Source: Acetivibrio ethanolgignens
GTDB taxonomy: Bacteria > Bacillota > Clostridia > Lachnospirales > Lachnospiraceae
Length of the DNA stretch: 64,000 bases
Reading direction: 5' to 3'
Assembly (NCBI RefSeq): GCF_001461035.1
Contig: NZ_LNAM01000219.1
Coordinates: 20,633-84,632, forward strand
In this document: one piece after another, positions 23,437 through 31,847 of the stretch
How the letters are laid out: each line of letters begins with the position of its first letter
Numbering within the stretch: the first letter of the stretch is position 1
The notes under the pieces: model-generated
What the model saw: the letters and a program-made list of their open reading frames with translations, nothing else
The model's database searches: none
Told to the model about the DNA's origin: nothing
Translations under genes and position numbers: made by a program

Positions 23437-24414
23437 ATGAAGGATCAGTTTGGAAGAAATATTCATTATATGAGGATTTCCATTACCGACCGCTGCAATC
23501 TGCGATGCAAATACTGTATGCCGGAGGGCATTGATACTGTATCAATGCAGGAAATCCTAACCTATGAGGAAATTGAGACTCTGGCACAAATGGGGGCAGC
23601 TCTGGGGGTAGATACCCTTCGGATTACTGGCGGTGAGCCGCTGGTGCGTCTGGGAGTAGCTTCCCTGGTGGAACGGCTAAAGCGGATACCCGGGATAAAA
23701 AAGGTAAACATGACAACGAATGGAGCTTTGCTGGCAGGAATGGCTTGGGAACTGAAGGCAGCCGGGCTGGACGGCGTAAATATAAGCCTTGACGCAGCAG
23801 ACCGTGAGCTGGTAGCCCAGGTTTCCGGAAGAGACTGCTATGAGGATGTACTGGCAGGTATGGATGCGGCTTTAGCAGCAGGTATTTCGGTCAAGCTGAA
23901 TACCGTACTTACAGAAGGCCGCAATCAGGAGCAGTGGGAAAAGCTTCTTTTGCTGGCTGCCAAAAAGCAGGTGCCGATTCGTTTTATTGAGATGATGCCG
24001 GTAGGGCATGGCCGTAAGTTTATGCCAGTAGATAACTGTCGGCTAAAAAAGGAAATTATGAAGAAATATCCACAAAGCTTTGTGGAAACCATACAGTCAG
24101 GCAGTGAGCATGGAGCAGGTCCGGCCTCTTATATTAGAATACCAGAGCTTTCCATCAGTGTGGGATTTATCAGTGCAATTCATGGAAAATTCTGTCAGGA
24201 ATGTAATAGGATTCGTTTAAGCTCCCAGGGGTTTTTAAAGCCATGCCTGTGCTATGGCATAGGAGCTGATTTGAAAACATTACTCCGGGAGGGGAAGGAA
24301 GAAGAGGTCTTTGCACTTATGCGGGAAAGCATATATAAAAAGCCTGGGGAGCACTGCTTTGAACATTTAGAGCAGATGACTGAGGAAAAGGAAATGGTAA
24401 GAATAGGGGGCTGA
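23437..24414 (+). CDS. moaA: GTP 3',8-cyclase MoaA
   Basis: This 325-residue radical SAM enzyme catalyses the first step of molybdopterin synthesis, turning GTP into 3',8-cyclo-GTP. The N-terminal cluster CNLRCKYC binds SAM-linked 4Fe-4S, and the second cluster is in FCQECNRIRLSSQGFLKPC. The protein ends in the functionally important Gly-Gly pair (RIGG). It starts 11 bases after the previous gene and is followed within 6 bases by the MOSC-MoaB fusion, so it is translationally close to both. Confidence 0.96.
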   Translation: MKDQFGRNIHYMRISITDRCNLRCKYCMPEGIDTVSMQEILTYEEIETLAQMGAALGVDTLRITGGEPLVRLGVASLVERLKRIPGIKKVNMTTNGALLAGMAWELKAAGLDGVNISLDAADRELVAQVSGRDCYEDVLAGMDAALAAGISVKLNTVLTEGRNQEQWEKLLLLAAKKQVPIRFIEMMPVGHGRKFMPVDNCRLKKEIMKKYPQSFVETIQSGSEHGAGPASYIRIPELSISVGFISAIHGKFCQECNRIRLSSQGFLKPCLCYGIGADLKTLLREGKEEEVFALMRESIYKKPGEHCFEHLEQMTEEKEMVRIGG

Positions 24415-24419
24415 AGCAA

Positions 24420-25355
24420 ATGGGCAAGCTGTTGGGAATCTGCGTCAGTGACAGACGGGGAATACAGAAAAAAGAAATAGAAAGAGCAGAGCTGAAAGAA
24501 AGCTGGGGTATTGAAGAAGATGCCCATGCTGGAAAATGGCATCGGCAGGTAAGCTTATTGTCTTATGAGAAAATAGAGGAGTTTAGAAACCGCGGTGCCA
24601 GTGTGGATTTTGGAGCCTTTGGGGAAAATCTGATTATTGAAGGCTTTGATTTCCGAGCTCTCCCAGTAGGTACACGTTTTCACATTGGAGAAGCAGTTCT
24701 GGAGCTAAGCCAGATTGGAAAGGAGTGCCACAGCCACTGTGAAATCTATAAGGTTATGGGAGACTGTATTATGCCAAGAGAAGGCGTATTTACAGAGGTA
24801 CTTAAAGGCGGAGCTATTCAGGTGGGCGATGAGGTGACAATGGAGCCGCCAAAGGCTGACCGGCCGTTTACTGCAGCCGTGATTACCCTTAGCGATAAAG
24901 GAGCAAAGGGAGAAAGAGAGGATTTAAGCGGTCCTAAGATTGTAGAGAAGCTGGAAAAGGAAGGCTATGAGATAAAAGAGGCACTGCTTTTAGCCGATGA
25001 GCAGAAGGCATTGGAGCATCAGCTTCGGAGGCTGGCTGACCAAAGACAGGTTAATGTTATTTTTACGACTGGCGGCACCGGCTTTTCTGTTCGGGATGTA
25101 ACGCCGGAGGCGACCATTGCTGTCTGCGACAGGATGGCAAATGGTATTGCTGATGCAATACGGAATTATTCCATGGAGATTACAAAACGGGCGATGTTCA
25201 GTCGTGCCGTTTCTGGCATTCGGAAACGGACGCTGATTGTCAATCTTCCGGGAAGTCCAAAGGCAGTAGCAGAAGCACTGGATTTCTTATTACCACAGCT
25301 TCCGCATGGCTTAGGAATTCTTCGTGGTACGGAAGGCGAATGTGCCAGAAAGTAG
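24420..25355 (+). CDS. MOSC domain fused to MoaB/MogA-type molybdopterin-binding domain
   Basis: The 311 residues join two domains. Residues 1-140 form a MOSC domain with EEDAHAGKWHRQVSLLS, GAFGENLIIEG and the sulfur-carrier region IGKECHSHCEIYK. Residues about 150-311 form a MogA/MoaB domain (FTAAVITLSDKGAKGEREDLSG, then IFTTGGTGFSVRDVTPEAT). The second domain adenylates molybdopterin, and MOSC domains handle sulfur or cofactor transfer. Such fusions are known in clostridia. They combine maturation steps in one protein, in line with the neighbouring moaA, moaC and mod genes. Confidence 0.92.
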   Translation: MGKLLGICVSDRRGIQKKEIERAELKESWGIEEDAHAGKWHRQVSLLSYEKIEEFRNRGASVDFGAFGENLIIEGFDFRALPVGTRFHIGEAVLELSQIGKECHSHCEIYKVMGDCIMPREGVFTEVLKGGAIQVGDEVTMEPPKADRPFTAAVITLSDKGAKGEREDLSGPKIVEKLEKEGYEIKEALLLADEQKALEHQLRRLADQRQVNVIFTTGGTGFSVRDVTPEATIAVCDRMANGIADAIRNYSMEITKRAMFSRAVSGIRKRTLIVNLPGSPKAVAEALDFLLPQLPHGLGILRGTEGECARK

Positions 25356-25397
25356 TACGATAGAAATAATTTTTAATTCATAAGGAGGAGAAAAAAT

Positions 25398-26300
25398 ATG
25401 AAACGAAAAGTACTAGCACTTATGCTGGCAGGCTGTATGGCACTGGGATTGACAGCCTGTGGACAGTCGAAAAACGAGGGGGCAGGTACAGAAACACCGG
25501 CAGCTCAGACCCCGGCTATAGAAACGGAAGAAAAGGCTGTAGAGGAGACAGAAATCCAGGTCTTTATCGCAGCAAGTCTGAATACTGTAATGACGGAGCT
25601 GGCAAAGCAGTACAATGAAAAGCATCCAGAGGTAAAGATTACCTTTAATGCCGACAGTTCAGGAACCCTTATGACACAGATTCAGGAGGGTTATGAATGC
25701 GATATCTTTTTCAGTGCGGCACAAAAGCAGATGGATCAGTTAGAGGCAGACGGACTTTTGGTAGAAGGAACCCGTGCAAATGTACTAAACAACCAGGTGG
25801 TAGTGATTACCTTGAAGGACAGCACAACCAAGGTAAGTGGACTGGAAACCCTTAATAAGGCAGAAAGCATCGCTTTGGCCGGAGGCAGTGTACCCGTTGG
25901 AAAGTATACCCGTCAGGCACTGGTAAACTTAGGCATCCTGCCAGAGGCTGAAGATGTTTCCCAGATTACTACTCAGGAGGTATCAGAAGGCTTAGGTGGT
26001 GTGGAAATCAGCGAGCAGGATAATGTGTCCAAGGTACTGATGGCTGTAACGGAAGGCTCCTGTGAGGTAGGAACCACCTATTACTCTGATACCTATGGTT
26101 ATGAGGACAAGGTGGTAGTTCTGGAAACCGTAGGCTATGATAAGACAGGAAATGTTATTTACCCAATTGCCAGAGTACAGAATGCAGAAGCAGATGAAGC
26201 ACAGAATAAAGCAGCAGAGGACTTCCTTGCCTTTATTCTTTCTGATGAAGCAAAGGCTGTTTTTGATTCTTACTATTTTGATACAAATGTAGAGCGTTAG
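25398..26300 (+). CDS. modA: Molybdate/tungstate ABC transporter substrate-binding lipoprotein ModA
   Basis: The 300 residues open with a lipoprotein signal and lipobox GLTAC (Cys21), then a short Glu/Thr/Ala linker and a type II binding-protein fold. Characteristic segments are VFIAASLNTVMTELAKQY near the start, ADSSGTLMTQIQEGYECDIFFSA and IALAGGSVPVGKYTRQAL, where oxyanion-binding residues lie. It captures molybdate or tungstate outside the membrane. The permease gene follows after 14 bases. Confidence 0.93.
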   Translation: MKRKVLALMLAGCMALGLTACGQSKNEGAGTETPAAQTPAIETEEKAVEETEIQVFIAASLNTVMTELAKQYNEKHPEVKITFNADSSGTLMTQIQEGYECDIFFSAAQKQMDQLEADGLLVEGTRANVLNNQVVVITLKDSTTKVSGLETLNKAESIALAGGSVPVGKYTRQALVNLGILPEAEDVSQITTQEVSEGLGGVEISEQDNVSKVLMAVTEGSCEVGTTYYSDTYGYEDKVVVLETVGYDKTGNVIYPIARVQNAEADEAQNKAAEDFLAFILSDEAKAVFDSYYFDTNVER

Positions 26301-26314
26301 GAGGCAGCCCCGGA

Positions 26315-27019
26315 ATGAAGGAGATTATCGATATTTTAAAAGATTTAGATTGGACGCCCCTGTTTATTTCCCTGAAAACAGGAGTGGTGGCTACCATAAT
26401 CTCCTTTTTTCTGGGGATTTTTGCTGCCCGAAGGGTAATTCATGCAGGGACAAGGGTAAAGGCAGTAGCAGATGGTATTCTGACTCTGCCTATGGTACTT
26501 CCACCGACGGTGGCAGGCTTTTTTCTGCTGCTTATATTCAGCCGGAGGCGTCCATTGGGGATGTATCTGTTTGATAACTTTGACATTAAAATTGTCCAGA
26601 CCTGGGCAGGCTGTGTTATCGCGGCAACGGTGATTGCTTTTCCGCTAATGTACCGGAATGCCAGAGCTGCCTTTGAACAGATTGATGTTAATCTGGTGTA
26701 TGCAGGACGAACCCTTGGGATGAGCGATGTAGCGATTTTTTGGAAAGTGGTTATGCCGACAGCAGGGCCGGGAATTATGTCCGGCACAATTCTGACCTTT
26801 GCGAGAGCATTAGGCGAATATGGAGCGACTTCTATGCTGGCTGGTAATATTCCAGGCAAGACAGGAACCATTTCCCAAAGAATCGCTATGGTAATTCAGG
26901 ATGGCGATTATGTAACAGCCGGTGTCTGGGTAGGCATTGTGCTGGTGATTGCCTTTTTTGTTATCTTTTTCATGAACTTGATTGCAGGAAAAAATATAAA
27001 ACAGGTAAAACGCTGGTAG
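26315..27019 (+). CDS. modB: Molybdate ABC transporter permease ModB
   Basis: This 234-residue membrane protein has five to six hydrophobic helices and the ModB signature LTLPMVLPPTVAGFFLL. The EAA loop that contacts ModC is in TLGMSDVAIFWKVVMPTAGPGIMSG, with ARALGEYGATSMLAGNIPGKT near the end. It works with ModA and ModC. The cognate ATPase gene is separated from it by moaC. Confidence 0.95.
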   Translation: MKEIIDILKDLDWTPLFISLKTGVVATIISFFLGIFAARRVIHAGTRVKAVADGILTLPMVLPPTVAGFFLLLIFSRRRPLGMYLFDNFDIKIVQTWAGCVIAATVIAFPLMYRNARAAFEQIDVNLVYAGRTLGMSDVAIFWKVVMPTAGPGIMSGTILTFARALGEYGATSMLAGNIPGKTGTISQRIAMVIQDGDYVTAGVWVGIVLVIAFFVIFFMNLIAGKNIKQVKRW

Positions 27020-27040
27020 GTATAGCTGAAAGGAGAAACG

Positions 27041-27526
27041 ATGGGAGAATTTACACATTTTAACAGCCAGGGTGAGGCCATTATGGTAGATGTCAGTGAT
27101 AAAAAGGAAACAAAGAGAGAGGCGGAAGCCTCCGGTACAATCCGTATGTCTGAAGAATGCTTTGAACTGGTAAAGAGCGGTGGTATGAAAAAGGGTGACG
27201 TGCTGGGAGTGGCCAGGATTGCTGGAATTATGGGGGCAAAACGGACCTCAGACCTGATACCTCTCTGCCATATTTTAAATTTAAGCAAGGTAGAAATCAG
27301 CTTTTCTTTCTTAGAGGGAAACAAGATAGAAGCCCGGTGTATTGTTAAGACGGAAGGAAAAACCGGTGTGGAAATGGAGGCTTTGACGGGAGTAAATATA
27401 GCACTTCTGACAATTTACGATATGTGTAAGGCAGCAGATAAGGGCATGGAGCTGGGAGAAATCCATCTGCTTTGTAAGTCCGGTGGAAAGAGTGGAGAGT
27501 GGAAGGCTGAAAATGGAGGTTTGTGA
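27041..27526 (+). CDS. moaC: Cyclic pyranopterin monophosphate synthase MoaC
   Basis: The protein has 161 residues, full length for the family. It has the conserved MVDVSDKKETKREAEASG start region, the catalytic loop LIPLCHILNLSKVEISF and the late GVEMEALTGVNIALLTIYDMCKA. MoaC converts the MoaA product to cyclic pyranopterin monophosphate. The gene is inserted between modB and modC, and its stop codon overlaps the modC start. Confidence 0.96.
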   Translation: MGEFTHFNSQGEAIMVDVSDKKETKREAEASGTIRMSEECFELVKSGGMKKGDVLGVARIAGIMGAKRTSDLIPLCHILNLSKVEISFSFLEGNKIEARCIVKTEGKTGVEMEALTGVNIALLTIYDMCKAADKGMELGEIHLLCKSGGKSGEWKAENGGL

Positions 27527-28578
27527 TGGCAATTCGGCTGCAGATAGAAAAAAAGCTGGAGGGCTTTCATCTGGAGGTCAGTTTAGACAGTGAAAGCAGG
27601 AGAATTGGCATTTTAGGAGCCTATGGCTGTGGAAAAAGTATGACATTAAAAAGTATTGCCGGTATCGAAAAACCTGATAGCGGCTTTATTTTGGTGGATG
27701 ATGTAACTCTATACGATTCTGATAGAGGCTTTTCCCTGAAAACCCAGAAGCGGAGGGTAGGTTATCTGTTTCAAAACTATGCTTTGTTTCCTACGATGAC
27801 AGTCTGGGAGAATATCGGGGCTGGCGTAGCGGGAAAACGAAAGGAAAAAGAAAAAACGGTGGAGGGAATGCTGGAAAAATTTCAATTGGAGGGATTAGAA
27901 AAGCGTTTCCCGGCAGAATTGTCCGGCGGGCAGCAGCAAAGAGTGGCATTAGCCAGAATCATGGCTTATGAGCCGGAGGTTATTTTGCTGGATGAGCCTT
28001 TTTCAGCTCTGGATGGCTTTTTAAAGGATAAGCTGCAGCAGGAGATGCAGGAAATGCTTGCAGACTATAAGGGCACTGTGATTTTGGTTTCCCACAGCAG
28101 GGATGAAATCTATCGTTTCAGTGAGGAGCTTTTGATTCTTCATGAGGGAAAAAGCATCTGTCAGGGAAAAACAAAGGAGCTTTTTGAAAACCCTCACTGG
28201 AAGGAGGCTGCACGACTGACTGGCTGTAAAAATATCGTAAAAGCAGAGAAAACAGAGAAACATAAGCTTTGGATTCCAGAGTGGAAGACAGAGCTTTTGA
28301 TAGAACGGGAAATTCCAGAGGACATTGCTTATATTGGTTTTCGGGCTCACGATTTTATACCGGTTTGGGGAGAACACTGTAAAAATTCTATTCCTGTACA
28401 GCCTAAAAGTATAGCAGAGCTTCCCTTTGAGCGGAAATATTTTTTAGAGGCTCAAAATACATCCGGTGAAGAAATCTGCTGGTTTGTCCAGAGAGAAAAA
28501 TGGCCGCTTTTTGAAGAAAAAGGATTGCCAGACTGGCTTTTACTGCCAGAGGAGAAAATACTGCTGCTAAGGGAATAG
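27526..28578 (+). CDS. modC: Molybdate ABC transporter ATP-binding protein ModC
   Basis: I start at ATG 27526, which overlaps the moaC stop (TGATG) and has GGAGG six bases upstream. A GTG one codon earlier is possible. The 350-residue protein has Walker A GAYGCGKSM (Ala-Tyr in place of the usual Pro-Ser), Q-loop LFQNYALFP, signature LSGGQQQR, Walker B VILLDEPFSALD and H-loop LVSHSRDE. The last ~120 residues correspond to the ModC-type accessory region that can bind oxyanion. It powers ModAB. MoaD, MoaE and MoeB are not in this operon. Confidence 0.94.
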   Translation: MAIRLQIEKKLEGFHLEVSLDSESRRIGILGAYGCGKSMTLKSIAGIEKPDSGFILVDDVTLYDSDRGFSLKTQKRRVGYLFQNYALFPTMTVWENIGAGVAGKRKEKEKTVEGMLEKFQLEGLEKRFPAELSGGQQQRVALARIMAYEPEVILLDEPFSALDGFLKDKLQQEMQEMLADYKGTVILVSHSRDEIYRFSEELLILHEGKSICQGKTKELFENPHWKEAARLTGCKNIVKAEKTEKHKLWIPEWKTELLIEREIPEDIAYIGFRAHDFIPVWGEHCKNSIPVQPKSIAELPFERKYFLEAQNTSGEEICWFVQREKWPLFEEKGLPDWLLLPEEKILLLRE

Positions 28579-28582
28579 TCTA

Positions 28583-28611
28583 TTGACAAATTTCTATATA
28601 ATGCCTATAAT
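28583..28611 (+). promoter_or_regulatory. Consensus promoter of the arsR-type cassette
   Basis: TTGACA at 28583-28588 and TATAAT at 28606-28611 have a 17-base spacer, a perfect sigma-A match. AT-rich dyads around 28595-28625 (TATATAATG, CATATAGATA) could be the ArsR operator. A promoter this strong normally needs such a repressor. Confidence 0.85.
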
Positions 28612-28647
28612 ACATATAGATAAACTTCAATGGATGGAGATGCTATC

Positions 28648-28956
28648 ATGGATAATAAAAAAGCAGCAGCCATGTTTAAAGCCTTTTGTGATGAGAATAG
28701 ATTGAGAATCTTAGAGCTATTGCGGGAGGGTGAAAGATGTGCCTGCAGTCTTTTGGAAGAAATGCAGATAATGCAGCCAACACTTTCACACCATATGAAA
28801 ATTTTGTGCGATGCAGGAGTTGTAGTAGGAAGAAAAGAAGGTAAATGGATGCATTACTCTATTTCCGAAGAAGGATTAAGGGAAGTCAGAAGGTGTTTAG
28901 ATTATTTTACTGAGCATTCTGACAGAATAGATGAAAGGTCGTGTTGTAAAGAGTAG
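28648..28956 (+). CDS. arsR: ArsR/SmtB family metalloregulator
   Basis: The ATG at 28648 is chosen because GGAG lies about 10 bases before it. The upstream ATG at 28630 has no site. The 102-residue winged-helix protein carries GERCACSLLEEMQIMQPTLSHHMKIL, the ArsR recognition region, in which the two cysteines of ERCAC correspond to the As(III)-binding ELCVC motif. Two more cysteines end the protein (RSCCKE). It probably represses this cassette until arsenite or a related thiophilic metal binds. Confidence 0.9.
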   Translation: MDNKKAAAMFKAFCDENRLRILELLREGERCACSLLEEMQIMQPTLSHHMKILCDAGVVVGRKEGKWMHYSISEEGLREVRRCLDYFTEHSDRIDERSCCKE

Positions 28957-29045
28957 TTTTAGTGAACTTTTTCGCACGACTAATCATATACCCTAAATAT
29001 AGAAAGATTTGAATATTTAGATACATGAATGAAAGGAGAAGTATC

Positions 29046-30053
29046 ATGCTAAAAAATCTCTGGGATTTTTTTCAAAATGAAGTTTTAGGAATGAAATGGT
29101 TAAACAGACTCATTGGCAGTGGTTTAGAAGCAGCTGGACTAGACACAGGCAGCAGAATAGGTGGAAGCATAGAGTTTTTTATCTATGATACCATAAAAAT
29201 TATGGTATTGCTAGGATTCCTTATTTTGATGATTTCCTATATTCAAAGCTATTTTCCCCCAGAAAGAACTAAGAAAATACTTGGAAACTTGAAAGGAATA
29301 TGGGCGAATATCATAGCAGCCCTTCTAGGAACGGTAACTCCGTTCTGTTCCTGTTCATCAATACCATTATTCATAGGGTTTACCAGTGCGGGACTTCCTT
29401 TAGGTGTTACCTTTTCATTCCTCATATCGTCCCCTATGGTGGATTTAGGTTCGCTTGTACTCCTTATGAGTATTTTCGGATGGAAGGTAGCTATTGTGTA
29501 TGTAATAGTCGGTCTTGTTATTGCGGTTGCTGGCGGAACTTTAATTGAAAAAATGCACTTGGAAAATCAGGTAGAGGAATTTATCCGAAAGGGTAAATCC
29601 ATAGATGTTGTGAAGAAAGAACTTACCCCAAAAGACCGATTAAAATATGCCTGGGAACAGGTTATTTGGACGGCAAAAAAGGTAGCTCCTTATGTGCTTG
29701 TCGGTGTTGGTATAGGTGCAATTATTCATAATTGGATACCGGAGGATATTATTGTAAAGGTATTGGGTACAGGTAATCCCTTTGGAGTTATTATTGCTAC
29801 GATTGCTGGAATACCAATGTACGCAGATATATTTGGATGTATTCCGATTGCAGAAGCTTTGCTTGCAAAAGGGGCAAGATTGGGTGTTGTACTTTCCTTT
29901 ATGATGGGTGTTACCACCCTTTCCCTGCCGTCAATGGTTATGCTAAAAAAAGCAGTAAAACCAAAGCTGTTAGGAATATTTATTGCTATTTGTACGATAG
30001 GAATTGTCATTGTTGGTTACTTTTTTAATACAATTCAGTATTTATTAGTGTAG
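29046..30053 (+). CDS. arsP: ArsP/DUF318-type permease
   Basis: The ATG at 29046 has an AAAGGAG site. The frame could start at 29025, but that ATG overlaps the site. The 335-residue protein has eight or so membrane helices in two halves and the family motif TPFCSCSSIPLFIGFTSAGLPLG with conserved cysteines. Relatives export trivalent organoarsenicals such as methylarsenite and roxarsone. The neighbouring ArsR, a small thioredoxin and the arsC remnant support an arsenic role. Confidence 0.88.
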   Translation: MLKNLWDFFQNEVLGMKWLNRLIGSGLEAAGLDTGSRIGGSIEFFIYDTIKIMVLLGFLILMISYIQSYFPPERTKKILGNLKGIWANIIAALLGTVTPFCSCSSIPLFIGFTSAGLPLGVTFSFLISSPMVDLGSLVLLMSIFGWKVAIVYVIVGLVIAVAGGTLIEKMHLENQVEEFIRKGKSIDVVKKELTPKDRLKYAWEQVIWTAKKVAPYVLVGVGIGAIIHNWIPEDIIVKVLGTGNPFGVIIATIAGIPMYADIFGCIPIAEALLAKGARLGVVLSFMMGVTTLSLPSMVMLKKAVKPKLLGIFIAICTIGIVIVGYFFNTIQYLLV

Positions 30054-30065
30054 GAGGATTTAAAA

Positions 30066-30386
30066 GTGGGATTATTTAATTTTGGAAAGAAGAAAGAAAA
30101 TTACTGTGGTAGTGATGAGGGAGCTTCTTTGGTAAGTATTAAGGTGCTTGGCTCCGGTTGCAAGTCCTGTCATGAGCTATACGAGAATACAAAGAAGGCA
30201 GTAAAAAATGCAGGTCTGTCCGCAGAAGTAGAATACGTTACTGATTTGGAGAAGGTTATGGGATATGGCATTATGAGTATGCCGGGACTGGTTGTTAATG
30301 AAAAGGTTGTTTCTGCGGGAAAAGTACTGAAGACTGCAGATATTGAAAAAATATTTCTGGAGGTCATTAAAGAAGAGGTAATATAA
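30066..30386 (+). CDS. Thioredoxin-like redox-active disulfide protein
   Basis: The start is a GTG with AGGAGG eight bases upstream. The 106 residues include a thioredoxin-like fold of the redox-active disulfide protein 2 type, with active-site CKSC in VLGSGCKSCHELYENT and the cis-proline region MSMPGLVVN. Such proteins follow ArsP-type permeases in many anaerobes and may supply electrons to metalloid reduction or keep the permease cysteines reduced. It overlaps the following small frame by one base. Confidence 0.88.
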   Translation: MGLFNFGKKKENYCGSDEGASLVSIKVLGSGCKSCHELYENTKKAVKNAGLSAEVEYVTDLEKVMGYGIMSMPGLVVNEKVVSAGKVLKTADIEKIFLEVIKEEVI

Positions 30387-30451
30387 TGTGCAAAGAGTGG
30401 CATTTTGAAGGAAAACCCAAAGTAGCATTTTGCTTTATCGATTTGTTTTGA
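30386..30451 (+). pseudogene. arsC: Start of an arsenate reductase gene, cut off by a repeat element
   Basis: An ATG overlapping the previous stop (TAATG) opens a 21-codon frame, MCKEWHFEGKPKVAF..., which then reads into the palindromic repeat starting near 30435 and stops. KPKVAF followed by xCxHNSCRSQ is the typical beginning of thioredoxin-coupled ArsC. Here the match ends exactly where the repeat begins. No remainder of arsC is found on the far side of either nearby repeat copy. The identity rests on a short match plus the ars context. Confidence 0.55.
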
Positions 30452-30717
30452 TTTTCAAGAAACGAAAAGAGTGTTGGTATTATAGCTCTTAAGCTAGGAC
30501 TACGAAGGGCGATAATTCTAAAAAAATGCATATCATTTACTACAAGTGACGAGTACGCGGACATTCGACCTCCTGTCTCAAGTCCGCTCAAAAAACCTCC
30601 GTGTTTTTTGTCTCTGTAGGCTATGCATTTTTAAGAATTATCAGCTCTTCTCCGTATAGCTTATTCACTATAATACCAACACTCTTTTTTGTCTCCTGAA
30701 ATTCAAAAATCTACAGT
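30435..30717 (+). repeat. 283-bp palindromic interspersed repeat, copy 2
   Basis: This is nearly identical in the centre to copy 1 (shared core around ACAAGTGACGAGTACGCGGA and TGTCTCAAGTCCGCTCAAAA) and is in the same orientation. The arms again pair with each other. It truncates the presumed arsC gene. With copy 3, in the opposite orientation about 840 bases away, it flanks the Rpn-like remnant. The similarity of copies 2 and 3 extends a little beyond the common end (ACAGTCCAAAAT). Confidence 0.87.
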
Positions 30718-30784
30718 CCAAAATCATTCAAACAAATTTGGTTTATGCATTGAAAGCTTTTAGTAAATGTAAATTCTTTGATAC

Positions 30785-30953
30785 CAGACAGGTTCTGCAA
30801 AGATTTTGCTTGCGATATTGCGGAAGTGAGTTCGAAAATCGCTCCTTAGATGTTCTTAAAATCGAAGGTTCTCCTGAGATTTTATATAGAACATCTTAGG
30901 AGAAGTTGAGAAGGAGCGAGCTATCGCAAGCAAAACTTTGCAGAACCTGTCTG
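30785..30953. repeat. 169-bp inverted-repeat (hairpin) element
   Basis: CAGACAGGTTCTGCAAAG at the left end and CTTTGCAGAACCTGTCTG at the right end are exact complements, and the match continues inward (TTTTGCTTGCGATA) with few gaps. CGCTCCTT/AAGGAGCG and AGATGTTCT/AGAACATCT pair nearer the centre. It is a second, unrelated palindromic element between repeat copies 2 and 3 and probably marks an insertion or junction upstream of the Rpn-like fragment. Confidence 0.8.
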
Positions 30954-31008
30954 TCCTATAAAAGAAATTACAATAAATCACGGGGAACAGATTGGCAAAT
31001 ACCGCTTT

Positions 31009-31521
31009 TTGAACACAGAAACTTTTCAACCATATGATGACAAGCTGTCTATGTATGTGATAGAATTAAATAAGCTAAAAAATGGCTGTAACGAGGAACA
31101 CAAGGAAATCTATCACTGGGCTCAGCTTTTTAAAGCCCAAACCTGGGAGGAATTGGATATGATTGAAAAGAACCATCCGGAATGTGGAGAATTTGTTGCT
31201 GTTTTAAAGGAATTAAACGAAGACGAAATAATACAGCTGGAATGTGAAGCCAGAGAAATGTACGAATGGGACATTCATTCCCACCACAGAACTGGCTACC
31301 GTGAAGGACGTGAGCAGGGACGTACAGAAGGAGAATTTTTTAATATTATTTCTCTAACCAAGAAAAAATTGGAAAAGGGAAAAACAGTCGAAGTAATTGT
31401 AGAGGAAGTGGAAACAGATATAGCTTTAATTGAGCAGATTACTAAGATTATTTCTGAACTGCCTGTCTATACAGTAGAGGGTGTCTATAAGAAATTAAAG
31501 GAGGATAATCCCTTTCACTAG
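31009..31521 (+). pseudogene. Rpn-family (PD-(D/E)XK) recombination-promoting nuclease, C-terminal part
   Basis: The open frame continues upstream in phase to about 30955 without a good start, and TTG 31009 has no ribosome site. The 170 visible residues match the helical C-terminal half of Rpn/PD-(D/E)XK transposase-like proteins: DDKLSMYVIELNKLKN, WAQLFKAQTWEELDMI, ECEAREMYEWDI and the GYREGREQGRTEGE linker. The catalytic nuclease half is missing and is replaced upstream by a hairpin element and repeat copy 2. It is most likely a dead fragment, although a truncated protein cannot be excluded. Confidence 0.75.
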
Positions 31522-31555
31522 GTTGAAGCATTACTTGGAATGATAGGAATTTTGG

Positions 31556-31839
31556 ACTGTAGATTTTTTGAATTTCAGGAGACAAAAAAGAGTGTTGGTA
31601 TTATAGAGAATAAGCTATACGGAGAAGGGTTGATAATTCTTAAAAATGCATAGCCCACAGAGGCAAAAAACACGGAGGTTTTTTGAGCGGACTTGAGACA
31701 GGAGGTCGAATGTCCGCGTACTCGTTACTTGTAGTAAATGATATGCATTTTTTTAGAATTATCGCCCTTCGTAGTCCTAGCTTAAGAGCTATAATACCAA
31801 CACTCTTTTCGTTTCTTGAAAATCAAAACAAATCTATAA
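31556..31839 (-). repeat. 283-bp palindromic interspersed repeat, copy 3 (inverted)
   Basis: This is the third copy, in opposite orientation to the other two. On the + strand here, AGGAGG four bases before an ATG near 31710 opens a frame of about 47 codons (MSAYSLLVVNDMHFFRII...) that is also present, with changes, on the minus strand of copies 1 and 2. Together with copy 2 it makes a composite-looking structure around the Rpn remnant. The GNAT gene ends a few bases beyond. Confidence 0.87.
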
Positions 31840-31847
31840 ACCAAAAT

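Noticed and set aside
30435..31839. The palindromic repeats and hairpins as a CRISPR array
   Set aside because: Copies are about 283 bp, irregularly spaced and in both orientations, and there are no spacers or cas genes.
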